Shown: positions 25,201 through 36,933, counted from the stretch's first letter. The stretch is DNA of 64,000 bases from Styela clava (GCF_964204865.1 NC_135259.1:22268974-22332973); one strand, 5' to 3'. The notes: a model not told the origin generated them from the letters alone. Numbers and translations are program-made.

Positions 25201-27666
25201 AAAGGAGAGTCCGGTGTTACTCTGGCAATATAGCATATTTACGTCTATAAATGTTTTTCAAACACCATCAGATATATTAATCTTATTCAAAATAAAATAA
25301 TTGAAATATAAGTTGAAATAAAAACTTACAAATCCAGGGGGTAGAAGAAAAACACCAGGTACTTTCCCAGATAGTCGCTTGATTTTATTTTTTTGATTTC
25401 CCCGTCAACTATCGCTGTTCCCTCCCAGTCTGGAGCAGGTTTTGAGACTGAAAAATAAAACAAAATTTAATTATGGGTCTGTCGAGTTATGACTTCACCG
25501 GGGAGAAGAAAAATGTCTTCTTTAATAAAAGCCCGTTGAGTTAATGGCATCATATCAGATAGAGGGGACTGTAACCAATCAATGATTACTCAGTGAAAGT
25601 TAAGAATCTAGTAATTTAACAGCGAACAATTATTCTCCACCACTTTTAACCCCTTAATTTCATATCAAATAGAAAGTGAAAAACAGTCTCCAGGTCATTT
25701 GTACCATATTCTGGAGAAAACACAACTTTTGTACAAAGCCTCCTAGATTACTTTTTTTGGGTGCAATCATCCACAAACAGAAGTTTTTTTTGCGACAAAC
25801 AAAATCCATATGTAAAGGTAATGCAGGGCAAACTATTTGCATACGGCCACCTCAGATAATTATAAATACAATTTTTCTATTTCTCCCGGGAAGCGGGAAG
25901 CTGTTAATATGATCCAATCATGGAGAACTTTCTCAGTCAGTTATCTGGTTGGTATGGGCAACCTGTTGAAATACTGGGACCATGTTTCCCTAAAAATAAG
26001 ACCTTGCCTGGATTTTAACGAGTATTCGATTCCTTCTGCTTAAAATAAGACCTAATCCAGCAGTTCCCAAAAAGTGCGCTGTGACGAGTTGCTAGGTGCG
26101 CCGCGAAAATTAACATAATTGTGATAAACATAACTGAATATGATTGAATAATCTACAAATTGTATTTATTTTCAATCTTTAATTGTTTCTTCTTCCAAAT
26201 ACTGTGTATATGAATCAATAATTCATGTCACCTTTCTATGTCATTTACTTTTTGTCTGCCTCTATTGTTACGTAACAATATAAGTAACCACTATTTGCTG
26301 GAATTTCAGGATCTGCAGTCCATTTATCTGCTGGATCGAGTGATTTTTTTAGAATTTCAAATGATATTGCATAGAACCACATGTGTACAAACATTAAAAG
26401 GCACAAAGTACACATTAACGATCACAAAATTGAGTTTCGTTTGAAAGCAGCATATTTTTGTTGTGTAAGTGCGCCGTGAGTTTTTTCTTCGGTAAAATGG
26501 CGCCGCACAAACGAAAAGTTTGGGAACCGCTGACCTAATCTATAGCGTGAATTTTTTTTTCAATAAATTTCTCCTACACGTTTTAAATGACTGGTCATTT
26601 TAGAGATATCTATATTTAGCAGTTTTTTTAAAATAAAAATTTGATATTTATAAATAAGTAAATGGACATCGGTATTCATATTTTATTTATTTGAAAATCT
26701 AGTAAATATCTACTTTGTAATTTTGTCTTTTTTACCAGATGAGCGACCATTGAAATACTCTTATGATCAGGCATTGTTATCAGCTTTCCACTTCCCCAAG
26801 TAATTATTAAAGATCTCCTTCAACCCTTTACTATGATTACAGAATTTCTACACTAACAAAACTCGACGCTGCTAGCACCAACTAAACACTCATCCGCTCT
26901 CTGCTGCCATCAATCTACCTGAAAAGTCTAAAAACAAAAGAATTTTAATTTAATATTATGCACGTAGGGTGATGGCCATGGAAGATCATGGCTTCCGCCC
27001 ACCACTCTCCAAGCCTATTGCTAACTAATGCAAAACCTGACTCGATAGGGCATAATAAGTTGCCTGCTTTATATGACTAAAACTCATATCAGCTCTCATC
27101 TGGCAAAGTTTGAGGGTATTTGACTATATTTGTTTTATTCAGTCAAAGAAAAAATAATTTCATTTTGTCTACAGGAGAGTCTAGGCATGTTGGGTACTCC
27201 CGTAGTATGTGAACCAGGTTAGGGTCGGGCCATAATTTCAGGTGCGAATACTACAGGAGTCACTTGGCTAGTCCTCGAATTCTTAATAGAACTGAAATTG
27301 AAATTAAATTATGGCCTAACCCTAACCTGGTGCACATACTACATTCCGGTGTTCATCTTGGTTTACATACTACGGGCGTAGCTATTGTTGTGACCCAAAC
27401 GCTCTGGATTATGGCTGCACTCGAATTGTTTTTCAAGCAGAAATGACAGTATTAACATTACCCTGTTGCGGTTAGAATATTCTCACCCGTCACGCTTGAC
27501 TGGATGTTATCCTTGAAATAGTCAAAAATTAAATAAACTCACTCTGAGCTTTCGTAGACTGCAGCAAATGACTTTGGTAAGATGGCCAAAAAACACCAGG
27601 GTATTTCTCCTCCTCAGCATTGCAGACGAAGATAACAAGAGATAAGAGTATAATTCTCAGCTTCAT
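22241..27666 (-). CDS. PRDX4: Peroxiredoxin-4-like 2-Cys peroxiredoxin with signal peptide, six exons
   Basis: Exons are 27666-27543, 25447-25330, 24761-24645, 24046-23924, 23109-22944 and 22294-22241. Together they give 702 nt, 233 aa, with phases fitting at every join. It is a thiol peroxidase that reduces H2O2 using thioredoxin/PDI-type donors. Residues 1-17 form a hydrophobic signal peptide ([16 protein letters not shown]), so the protein should enter the ER or be secreted, which separates it from PRDX1/2. The peroxidatic Cys lies in FVCPTE, the resolving Cys in [10 protein letters not shown]. Both marks of over-oxidation-sensitive eukaryotic enzymes are present: a GGLG loop and a C-terminal YF pair. 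The N-terminal extension after cleavage is short and has no Cys, unlike mammalian PRDX4 with its extra N-terminal Cys. The protein ends in KKEL, which resembles an ER retrieval tail. Introns contain family B MITEs and SINE pieces. Confidence 0.95.
22400..22625 (-). repeat. Family S SINE pieces in PRDX4 intron 5
   Basis: Inverse copies of the SINE middle (GACTTGATGGTAGAGGAAGC), with CCAGTTATTTGTTTCAGA twice. A third inverse piece is at about 14037-14090. Confidence 0.65.
23186..23423. mobile_element. Family B MITE, long form, in PRDX4 intron 4
   Basis: 238 bp with flanks AAATATTC and GAATATTC (7 of 8 identical). The interior is a non-palindromic sequence shared with the copies at 24175, 28905 and 61890. 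Confidence 0.88.
24175..24385. mobile_element. Family B MITE, long form, in PRDX4 intron 3
   Basis: 211 bp with a perfect duplication CATTTTTG (24167-24174, 24386-24393). Carries the CCAGGTTAGGGTTAGG core. Confidence 0.92.
26058..26532. mobile_element. hAT-type MITE with perfect duplication, PRDX4 intron 1
   Basis: 475 bp, CAGCAGTTCCCAAAA to GTTTGGGAACCGCTG, flanked by ACCTAATC on both sides (26050-26057, 26533-26540). Confidence 0.93.
27193..27385. mobile_element. Family B MITE in PRDX4 intron 1
   Basis: Starts GGTACTCCCGTAGTATGTG and ends with GTTTACATACTACGGGCG; the middle is a partial fusion of two copies (the GTAGTATTCGCACCTG type is seen at 27240). Confidence 0.8.
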
Positions 27667-27715
27667 TGTGATGTCACAGTGTGGTAATCAGATACGATTA
27701 TGATTGCATAAATGA

Positions 27716-27745
27716 CCTGAGAAAGTGATGAAATAACAAGGAAAA
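27716..27745 (-). promoter_or_regulatory. 3' splice acceptor 50 nt before the PRDX4 start
   Basis: The minus strand reads TTATTTCATCACTTTCTCAG, then GTCATTTATG and the leader to ATG at 27666. Confidence 0.65.
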
Positions 27746-27759
27746 ATGACAACATAGAG

Positions 27760-27979
27760 CATGGGTGGGCAATCTTTCATACAGGAGGAATGGATATAAA
27801 AACTGGGTGAAACCGCGGGCTTACAGCTTTATTTCTAGTAGTTGCAGGCACAAATATTTAGTTATCGATCTTTTGACATATGTTGTTTGCTTCGCACAAA
27901 CGCTAAGCAGTTACGCCATTGTTACGTCACTGGCATAGATAATGAATTTGGCCTATTGGCCGCAGGTTGCACACCCCTG
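27760..27979. mobile_element. Family C-related MITE in the PRDX4 promoter region
   Basis: Left CATGGGTGGGCAATC, right GTTGCACACCCCTG; flanks ACATAGAG / ACATGTAG (6 of 8). It starts 44 bp upstream of the leader acceptor of PRDX4. Confidence 0.8.
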
Positions 27980-28904
27980 ACATGTAGGATGAGAATTCAT
28001 TTGAGATTAAAAAGGGTTATCTCACTTTGTGACAAAAACAAGAAAGGAAACTCTCTGATTGGGATTTAGGCTTGCAATAAGACATGAATGAGCAAAAACC
28101 ATGATAACCTATTCTTGATAATCATACTTTAATTTGCTGCAAGTTGGAGAATTTCACTGCAAGAACGGAAAAACCATGCAGACTCAATCAAATAGCCTTC
28201 TATGTCTGATATGGCAAACGTTTAACCAGATTTACTGAATAAAAGGATAAAATATCGCAAGTGCTGTGATACTCATGGAAGACCAACTCTGACATAATTA
28301 ATTTTTATGAATGAATTTATGCTCCCTCTGCAGGTATTTCTTAACAGAAAAGCACATGCTTCCATAAACTTTTTGAATAAATAACCCCCCCTACGGCAAG
28401 TTTATCAGATGATATGAAAATCTTTCCAATGTCGAGTAACAGTTCATGGTCTATTAAGTTCAAGCAATTTCTAAGTATGATGAAAATCTTTCCAATCCTC
28501 CCTCTCCTGTCTGCAGCGCCAAATCAAATCAGCTGATATTTGAGTATTAGCAACAGTTTGCTGCCAAGGTTCAAGAAATCTCTAGATAAATACAATCTGA
28601 AAAGTAGGAATGAAAATTGTTATGAAGTATTCAATGCTTGGTGTTATGATACAGAAATATTAACAGAACAGTGCAGCACGGCCACACATAAACTTGCTAT
28701 AACAAAAAAACAGAAATATGATTTTCAGTGATGTGGAAATTTCCTACATAGATTCAAGAATTTGAAAAAAAACGAAACTTTCACAATAACGAAAACTGTT
28801 CACATTAACTTTGGCAGTTTAAAACAGACATGAATCTTTGAAAAACGAAAATTACAAAAAGAACTTTGTACTACTAATAATCAAAAGAACATTAATGAAA
28901 TAGT

Positions 28905-29110
28905 GGTGCTCCCGTAGTGTGTGTACCAGGTTAAGGTTAGGCCACAATTTCATTCAGATTTTCTTTATTTTAGTTATATAACGAGTTCGGGGACTGTCTG
29001 CATTGGCCAAGTGAATGTATCTCCTGCCCATAGGTTTCAGCCCCTTCATACAACTTGATAGGCGAACAAAATTAGATACCTCCATATTGGTGCACCCTAA
29101 TTCTGGAGCG
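28905..29110. mobile_element. Family B MITE, long form
   Basis: Ends GGTGCTCCCGTAGTGTGTG and CTAATTCTGGAGCG, interior as in the copy at 24175. Intergenic between PRDX4 and HELLS. Confidence 0.85.
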
Positions 29111-29420
29111 GCATGAATTGTTAATAAATCATGGTTAATGCTCAATATAGGAAAACCTACGGTAATGTTTTATTCAAAATATTAATATTTTTAGCGATAA
29201 AAATAAGTAACTGATAGACATCGCTATGTAGTTCAAACATTCGAGTGTCTGCATTATATCTGTCCTGAGACACAGAAAAGCTAAAACAACTGCTATACAT
29301 AACAAAGAATCAGGTTTTCTCAGGGCGATATTTTATAATTGTCTTTCAAAATTCAGTAGCTTCTGGCAGTGGAAACTTGTGCAAGACCTTGTTAGGGAAA
29401 TGTTAGAAGAGTCTCTAGAT

Positions 29421-29705
29421 CAGGGGATGGGCAAGGTTTTCGAACCAGGGGCCAAAATTCTTGCACACCTAGAGTGACCATGTAAGTGTGACATAAAAAG
29501 TTACATTTTATGAACTTGAATTGCATTTGCAGTGTTACATAAGCAAAAGTGGAAAACAATAAGCCTTGTGCCAAACTAAATTTATTCACAATCTCAACAT
29601 ATTCCTATTTTTAGCTTGAAAATCAAAATTTGGTTTAGTTTGGTTGTGGCAGCATCAGGCGGGCCAGATTGGATTACCCAACAAGCCTTAGTTTGTTCAT
29701 GTCAG
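29421..29705. mobile_element. Family C hAT-type MITE just 3' of HELLS
   Basis: CAGGGGATGGGCAAGG to GTTTGTTCATGTCAG, interior as at 4904. It begins 53 bp past the HELLS stop and contains AATAAA on the minus strand (29581-29586). Confidence 0.85.
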
Positions 29706-29757
29706 CTCTAAAGCTAACTTTCAAATATTTTTAATTTTGCTCAATCCCAGATTCACA

Positions 29758-32130
29758 CTAATTTGTTAAAGAACTGCGATCAAGCAATTTCTCCAGTTGT
29801 TCATCGGTCATGATGTCTTGGGAATTGACAACCGCATTAAAATGAGGAGATCGGATCATTTCCAAAAGTTCGCTACGTCCTATTGTAGTTTTGTGTTTCA
29901 ACTCCAAGTCTAGATTTCCTTTGAATTTATTTTCATGCATCACTAATTTTTCCAGCTTACGTTTCTCCGCTGCACGCTCAACCATTCTTTGGTCAATACT
30001 GGAAGCGGTCACCAAGCGATAAATCATGACGGGCTTCGTTTGGCCGATCCTGTGACATCTATCTTGAGCTTGAAGGTCGTTCTGCGGGTTCCAATCCGAG
30101 TCGTAAATAATCACCGTATCAGCGCTGGTTAGATTGATTCCCAGCCCCCCTGCTTTGGTAGATAACAGAAACACAAAAATATCAGGATCACGGTTAAAAT
30201 TTTTTATATTTTGTTGACGATCTTGCATATTTGTTGAGCCATCCAATCGTACGGTGGTGTATTGTCTCAGACCGCAATAATCCTGCAATATGTCCATCAT
30301 TTTAGTCATTTGGCTGAATATCAACACCTTGTGGCCATGCTCTTTCAATTTCGGTAATAGTCGATCTAACAACATTAATTTACCGCTAGCCGATACTAGA
30401 TTTTCATCAACTTTGAAAATATCTGTCCCAGGAATTAGAGGGTACTCAATGAGGTAAGGATGGTTGCAGCATTTTCTCAAAAGCATGACGATGTTATTCA
30501 GAGAGACATTGATCTCAGTGTCCTCACAATAAACCGAGTTTTTCGCTCGTTCATTCTCTATTCTTGAGTCAAGGGTTTTACTTCGTGTCTGGCGATTTCG
30601 ATTGGAAATGTCCATCAGAGATTTCAAATCAGGTTCGGGCGTTTTGTTTTTTTCAAATAGATTTTGAATCGTTTTCGTCGTCGCTGCTTCGTAAAACGTT
30701 TTCTGTTTTTGTGAAAATGGTGCATAGACTATCACTTCCTTCTTTGGTGGCAAGTCTATATCAACGTCGTTTTTAACTCTGCGTAGCAGGAAAGGGGTTA
30801 AGATTTCATACATGGTGGAAAGAAATTTCTCTTCCTGATCTAATGTAAACTCAGACGAGCCTTTCGATCCAGTCTCACCGAAGTTAAACCATGACTCGAA
30901 CACTCGGAGGTCGTCAAATACTTCCGGAATAATAAAATTCAGAAGAGACCAAAGTTCCGTTAGGTTATTTTGCAATGGCGTTCCGGTGAGAAGTAGTTTT
31001 GCACCGATGTTCAACTGTTTCAACTCTTTTAGAAGTCTGCATTTTGTGTTTTTGATGCGATGTCCTTCATCTAATATCAGATATTCCCAGTGATAAGCTG
31101 ATAAAACAGCTCTATCATTGATTAAAATCTCGTACGACGTTATCACAACTGGGTGTGATTCAACACACTGACCAATATCTTTGATATGTCTCGCTAAGAC
31201 CGCTCGCTCAGTCGCGTTTCCATGATACAGAAGCAGCGGGATCTGTGGCGCAAAAGTTTTGAATTCGTTAATCCAATTTGCTATCGTAGACAGAGGTGCA
31301 CAGACAATGAACGGGCCTTTGAATCCCATTTTGATTATTTGACAAATCAAGGCAATGCATTGGATAGTTTTACCAAGTCCCATTTCATCAGCTAGTATTC
31401 CATTGACAGCATTTGTGAACAAGACTTTCAACCATTGAAACCCGACAATCTGATATTTCCGTAGCATTCCGCCGGTGAGGAGAGACGGCTGACTGAGATC
31501 GACCATTTTATTCCCATAATATCGAATCCCATCAACTTCAATTATTTGCGAAACAATATTTTCTGGCGTCGGTAGATAAAGCTTCTGTTGTAGAATATCA
31601 TTATGCGATGAATCTGCTTTTGCATCTGTGAGCTTTATCCTTTTATTTCGATTCTTCTCATCAGAGTTTGGACTTCTCTGTCTTTTGAGCGCAGTATTTG
31701 AAGCTAAATCACCTTTTTTCATTAATTTTTGCTTTTTCAATAATTTTTCTTTCTTTTTGGCTTTTTTTCTCTCAACTTCTTTTTTTTTCTCGATCACTTT
31801 CAACAATGAATTCGCATAAACTTTGCTCTTTTGTAATAGCAACGCCAATCTGTCCAATCTCTCCCCTGTTGAGATCGGTTTAAAATCTTCAATCTTTTCA
31901 TCCAAATTCATTTCTTTCTTTTCCAGCATTTCCTCTTCTTCCACCATTTCCTTCGTGATCATCGACTGTTCAGGAATATCTTCTTCATCTGACGGAATAT
32001 ACAGTTCATCGTCGTCATTATCTTTCGCTGTGCTATCATTCCCACTTTCCTCACCAGATGTTCCGTTATTTTCTTTAAATTCTGACACATCGGGGAAAGA
32101 TTGTGACGGGCTATCTTCAATTGTTGACAT
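29758..32130 (-). CDS. HELLS: HELLS/LSH SNF2-family chromatin remodelling ATPase, single exon
   Basis: One open frame of 790 codons. LSH is a nuclear SNF2 helicase-like ATPase that, with CDCA7, opens nucleosomal DNA for methylation. Residues 1-60 are acidic, 60-170 are Lys/Glu-rich and probably coiled coil with basic nuclear signals (KKKEKLLKK). The two RecA-like lobes follow: Walker A DEMGLGKT near residue 248, DEGH box near 354 (the LSH form, followed by RIKN), LLTGTPLQNN motif III, then STKAGGLGINL and QAQDRCHRIGQTKPV as motifs V and VI near 665-710. The length is close to vertebrate LSH (about 840 aa). No intron interrupts the coding region, whereas vertebrate HELLS has many. There is no frameshift or stop, so it looks functional. 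The first Met is 31 nt after a possible acceptor at 32162. A family C MITE lies 53 bp past the stop. Confidence 0.96.
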   Translation of the reverse strand: MSTIEDSPSQSFPDVSEFKENNGTSGEESGNDSTAKDNDDDELYIPSDEEDIPEQSMITKEMVEEEEMLEKKEMNLDEKIEDFKPISTGERLDRLALLLQKSKVYANSLLKVIEKKKEVERKKAKKKEKLLKKQKLMKKGDLASNTALKRQRSPNSDEKNRNKRIKLTDAKADSSHNDILQQKLYLPTPENIVSQIIEVDGIRYYGNKMVDLSQPSLLTGGMLRKYQIVGFQWLKVLFTNAVNGILADEMGLGKTIQCIALICQIIKMGFKGPFIVCAPLSTIANWINEFKTFAPQIPLLLYHGNATERAVLARHIKDIGQCVESHPVVITSYEILINDRAVLSAYHWEYLILDEGHRIKNTKCRLLKELKQLNIGAKLLLTGTPLQNNLTELWSLLNFIIPEVFDDLRVFESWFNFGETGSKGSSEFTLDQEEKFLSTMYEILTPFLLRRVKNDVDIDLPPKKEVIVYAPFSQKQKTFYEAATTKTIQNLFEKNKTPEPDLKSLMDISNRNRQTRSKTLDSRIENERAKNSVYCEDTEINVSLNNIVMLLRKCCNHPYLIEYPLIPGTDIFKVDENLVSASGKLMLLDRLLPKLKEHGHKVLIFSQMTKMMDILQDYCGLRQYTTVRLDGSTNMQDRQQNIKNFNRDPDIFVFLLSTKAGGLGINLTSADTVIIYDSDWNPQNDLQAQDRCHRIGQTKPVMIYRLVTASSIDQRMVERAAEKRKLEKLVMHENKFKGNLDLELKHKTTIGRSELLEMIRSPHFNAVVNSQDIMTDEQLEKLLDRSSLTN

Positions 32131-32161
32131 TATGAAACTTTAGTTTATTTCGAAGATTAAC

Positions 32162-33470
32162 CTAATTGACAAAATTTCTGATCAGACACAACCAAATATC
32201 TCAGAAGCAAATCTGTAATGAAATAGATTATAAAGATTGCTGAATGATCCATATTGCATGCATTGACACAACACTGTACTGTACGTATGCATATAAAGGG
32301 TGTCCATAAAATCTTTTATTTTTTCAAAATTGCAAAAGCAATTTATCGATATCATATGCCATATACTGATATATATATATATTGTTTTGGCCCTCACAGA
32401 TGTAATAAATGAAGTAAATATACTTAAACAATTACTGATCAAAATACAACAAACCTGGTTAAGATTTCATAACAAAATTGAATTGGATGAGAAAAAATTA
32501 TTTCTTGCATAAATTCGCTTCAATTGGTAACTTTCTGCTGGAAGTGTCCGCTAGCTTTACCTAGGTCAAAATTGACTAGGGTCTTTATCAACACCCTGTA
32601 TATTTTTCATTATCATAGGCCTACATATTTGCACGCATCTGATGTAGTTTAGCATCACATATACTTCTAGTTGGCTAATCCTCTGCGTGATTTGAATGAA
32701 CATCCCTATACTTTGGAGGGACTTATTACTGTACCGGTATTACGTCACCGTGGCAATTTTTGGATGACGTAATCAGGCAGGGGTAGGAATAACATGTAGG
32801 CCTACCTACAGATGTATGAAAATCAGAAAATGGTTATGCCAAGACCACTAGAAATACTTGTGGCACTAAACTACACCAGACCGGTAAACCCTGCCTATTC
32901 TTCTGTCCTTTGTTTGTTTGGCTAATAAAAAACGATTTGATTGATATATTTTATTAGGTGCATGCAACAGTGCAATGCCGCAAATTCAGATATTTGTGTT
33001 TTAGGCAAGTATTGACTTGTGCATGAATCCTCTCCCCAACATTAATAGATAACATTTGTCATATTATCTATATTTCTCCCAATACTGGACGAATGAACAT
33101 AACATAAACCAAACCAAAAACCTGAGCAACGAAACTTCAAGGCGGTATGCGGTTGTAACGTGTTTCTTGGACACGTTGAAAATAATCCGTCAATCATCGA
33201 GGTTTTTGACCAATCAAATATCTTAGCAACGCCTACTTTGCTTCGCTTGATAAATTTTTGGTTTCTTTACACTACTTTACGGGGAAAATAGTTTTTCTCT
33301 ATAAACGCAAGATGGAACCATTGAGTCATTCAGGTCAAATGCAAAATATGGTGGAAACTATTCTGACCTTGTGTGATTGGTGAAACTGAAATTTTTCTTT
33401 TATTATATCTTCAATACATAAGCTTAACACGGCTCTATTTTACTGGGCGCAATGCGCAAGTCATCACTAG
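32162..33470. other. HELLS upstream region
   Basis: No coding signal. Contains a short (TA)n run at 32368-32381 on the HELLS 5' side; the promoter is not identified. Confidence 0.5.
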
Positions 33471-33479
33471 AATCGAGGC

Positions 33480-33740
33480 GATTGCGAGCCTTAGTTTTAA
33501 CAAGAGAGCTATGCTCAAATATATGGACACGTATCGCCACCCAGTGGGAATAATTTTGATGACGTCATAGCGAAAAAAAAGTAATAGCCTCCTGGAGAAA
33601 TATTTATCTTCAATCACTGAAAATTTCAAAGCAATTGGTCCAGTATTCGAAGAGAAAAGCGATTTTTAAAAACGTGTCAAATAACAAGAACGAGAACAAC
33701 AAAACGATCACTATGTCCGGTACGTGTCCAATAATCGTCA
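33480..33740 (-). repeat. Family F dispersed repeat, copy 1
   Basis: Inverse of the copy at 61192: shares AACAACAAAACGATCACTAT, CAAAGCAATTGGTCCAGTAT and CAAATATATGGACACG. It ends beside a hAT transposase fragment. Confidence 0.8.
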
Positions 33741-33800
33741 GTGCCGAAAACCCTTGCTCGCACAGATACGTGGTCGCGAATGGTATCAAAAAAGTCATTG
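33725..33800 (-). pseudogene. Fragment of hAT transposase (TTYLCEQGFSAL)
   Basis: The minus strand encodes FLIPFATTYLCEQGFSALTI, an almost exact match to the hAT C-terminal signature. No other part of the transposase is visible around it. It runs directly into a family F repeat (33480-33740). Confidence 0.7.
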
Positions 33801-33852
33801 CTTCGTTTCGAATTACCTATGCCGCTGTCCTTCGCAAACATCACAACACAGA

Positions 33853-33914
33853 TTTTAATCGGTAAGTATGTTGATAGGTATTTGTCTGTCTGTCTTTCTG
33901 TATGTATGTCTGAT
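33853..33914 (-). repeat. Family A 3' end fragment
   Basis: Only the terminal hairpin, CATACTTACCG core and (GACA)n are present, in inverse orientation. A similar plus-strand fragment is at about 1499-1546. Confidence 0.8.
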
Positions 33915-34600
33915 CACCTTTGTGCAACCCATTTTTAGTCTTTCCATAGTCGAGACCCATACTTTAAGAACCACTGTAATTTTGTACGAGGCGCCACAGC
34001 ACCGAGCCAGGCAGGTATCATATACAAAGCTCTGATTCGCAATACCTTGTCTTATCGGCTTTCATCTTTCTTAGTATGGAAATCCTATATAAACCCGAGC
34101 TTTAACATATGGGCACGAAGTTTGCACTGGAATTAGCTTTGAAATGGTCAATTAACCAGACTGGCAAAATTTATAACTGCTATCCCTAAAATAAAGAATG
34201 ATTCATCACAATACCATACAGCCAGTGGTGGGATTCAATTTTTTTGTCATTCGGTTCCATCACAAAAGTCATATTTTCTGTTACAAGAAGTCAATGAGAG
34301 TAACCAGTAATGCTAAAATATGAAAACTTGATCCTGTAAAAGTCATACCCAACCAAATCCAGACAAAATAACACACGTGATTAATCTGGATGAAATATTT
34401 ATTATTAATTAATATTAGTAGCAAAGAAATCACCAACGTAGGGGTGGAAACAATCCAAGGAATGTGAAATTGATGTCTGAAAAACACGATTGATACAGGT
34501 GAACGCCAACTTTTTTGAGGAAGTTTGCGACTTGTTCAATTTTTAAATACTGGAAATTTGAAAATGAATATTCGTGGAAAAACAACAACAACAAAAAAGG

Positions 34601-34709
34601 GAGCTCCAGAAGTATTGCAACAAGATGGCGCACATCCTGAACATAGTACATGTACTAGGTTAGAGTTCAGGTTGTGAGCCATCTTGGTGCATATACTTCA
34701 AAAGCGCTC
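34601..34709. mobile_element. Family B MITE, short form
   Basis: Arms GGAGCTCCAGAAGTATTGCA and its inverse ending AAGCGCTC, core CTAGGTTAGAGTTCAGG. Confidence 0.85.
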
Positions 34710-35285
34710 AAAAAATGAATCATGATTTATACTGCAAAGGAAGTTTTGTTCAATAGAAGCCTCCACATTTTTTATTGAACGTCAATAATTTATGAAGGAT
34801 TTCTTAAAAATGGGACAAAACTGACTCTTTGTAAATTTTAAAATCTGTTGGGGTATTTATCTATTTTTTTCCCTGTACAATCAAGAACGCAGTAATTGAA
34901 AGATATTGGAAATGTTCTGGCAAAGAGTTGGAGGAGGGGGGTTCCCCTGTGACGACACTTTAGTTATTTGTATTTTGTTTGTTATTTATCATGTACGAAA
35001 TGCAGTAATTGAAAGAATTAGAAATATTCTAAAAAAAAATTGCGTGAGGGGGAAACCCCAGTGGTTAAGCTGATATAATAAACAAAGTAAGCTAGTCTGT
35101 AATAATATATCATTGAAACTATACATGATTAAAATAAAAATTTCAATTAGTGCAAAAATAAGCAAGTGGTCGAGCAGTAGTGGGAGATATCACTGTTAGC
35201 ATGAAACATGTAACGAAAAAGGGCAAGCGATGTCGAGCAGTTTCAGTTCTTCTGCGAATAGTATCTCTTTAGCATTTGCTTGTAC

Positions 35286-35585
35286 AGGGGGTCCTCGGGT
35301 TGCGACTTACGCTGTTTCGAAGTTACGAACGCACTCCATAAAAATATAATACTGTAATTTCGAAGCCATTAAACTGGATCACTGTGATCAAGATAATCAG
35401 TGCTTTGGGCTCATTGGTGGACAATTGCGAACTATTACGATTATGAACGAATAATCACTAAGCTTCAGTCACATGGTACACAGTTTCAGTGATACTGTAC
35501 GCCATTTTTATTGTTCCGAATTACACTGAAATTCGGGTTACAATGCCTCAAGAACGGAACAATGTCGTAAGTCGAGGCATTGTCC
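35286..35585. mobile_element. Eroded DNA transposon with inverted ends
   Basis: Left GGGGTCCTCGGGTTGCGACT and right TAAGTCGAGGCATTGTCC are imperfect inverted repeats about 250 bp apart. The superfamily is uncertain. Confidence 0.55.
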
Positions 35586-35757
35586 AAAGCTATAACACTT
35601 AATGCAAACCTTCTGTCGAAACAGGGCAGGAATGTTGAACCAGAAGTATTCTAGTTCTATTAAAAGCAGCTCTTCACATTCCAGTGGAGACTATTACAGG
35701 GGTTTTTCAAAACTACGTACCTGTAAGGTATTTCGCCTTAATCTAAAACATCTAGGC

Positions 35758-36094
35758 CAGGGGTGGGCAACCTTTTTCGGCTCGCGTGCCAAAATCGGCT
35801 AATTTAATCACAAAATTCTTTCGCGTGCCGACCAGAATTGTCGAGAGCTCACTCAGTTGTTACGTCATAATATATTCCCTTGTGTCACCATGTCATGGAA
35901 GGACAAAGAGAGTTTAAATAAATAACGGATTGTTAACAAACAATAACGAATAAACGAAAACCTAGTTACATCAGATGATTCAGAGTCTTTTTATCTGAAG
36001 GAAAATGATCTCGTTTCCGGGGCCTTGCTCGTGTGCCGAATAAATGGGCTCACGTGTCAAGTTCGGCACGCCTGCCAGGGGTCGCCCATCCCTG
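35758..36094. mobile_element. Family C hAT-type MITE
   Basis: 337 bp, CAGGGGTGGGCAACC to GGGTCGCCCATCCCTG; flanks ATCTAGGC and ATCTAGAC (7 of 8). Confidence 0.9.
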
Positions 36095-36933
36095 ATCTAG
36101 ACAAAGCCTGAATCTGGAAAAAAATTTCAAACCAAAATATGAAATCAGAGTGAAGTTTCGTTCGGTAGAGGTCGATTTTATTTTCAATCAGAGCAAGGTT
36201 TCCCCAGCTGGGAGAGACATCACCCCCAATGAGACCACAATGAGATTCTCAAGGGACCACAATCACAGGCTTCAACTATGTAGCATTCACAAAGACTACA
36301 TTAAATCACAAATGGCCATGATTGGTTTATTCTTTGACCGCAATACATTAATTCCTTATGCATTACCCACCAGGCCATCACATCCTGTGAATTGTAAGAT
36401 ATTTTCCCAAATGTGAGATATAATTCTGGAATACTATTCAGATACATTCTAACTGGCCATGGTTTGTGGTTGCTAAGAGGATTATCATTGCAAAATAAGC
36501 AAAACAGGTGAGAAGCAAACAATATAGTTTAGCCGGGATTTCGAATATTTGTCATCGGGGCAATGAATAGAAAACAAGCCGCTGTATAAACTATTTTTAT
36601 CAACGAAGTATAAATGGAAATAATAATAAATATTTTCTCAATTGGGCTTCCCGCCCCACGAAGAGGACCACGAGGCGCTTTCATGACGGCCCATTGTAAA
36701 CAATTTGGCTTGAGCGAAACTCTAAGCTAATGCTACCCAGAAAATAGGTTCTTTGGACAGCATTGTCTGAACTACATTAATGTAAGCAAACTTTTCCAGC
36801 ATTGGCCATGTCACCCATTCCATTTAAAAATAGTTTCAATCAAATTTATCCACGGCCAATCCATCTAATTATATTCGGTTCAAGCACGATATTGTCTAAA
36901 TATCCCTCAATTATATATGGACCATGTATGATC

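Noticed and set aside
31823..32143. 106-codon plus-strand frame, and others within 30564-32143
   Set aside because: Shadow frames opposite the HELLS coding exon.
36600..36900. Further coding exon 3' of WASF
   Set aside because: The WASF frame ends properly at 36934 after the acidic DDDWD tail; nothing coding follows.
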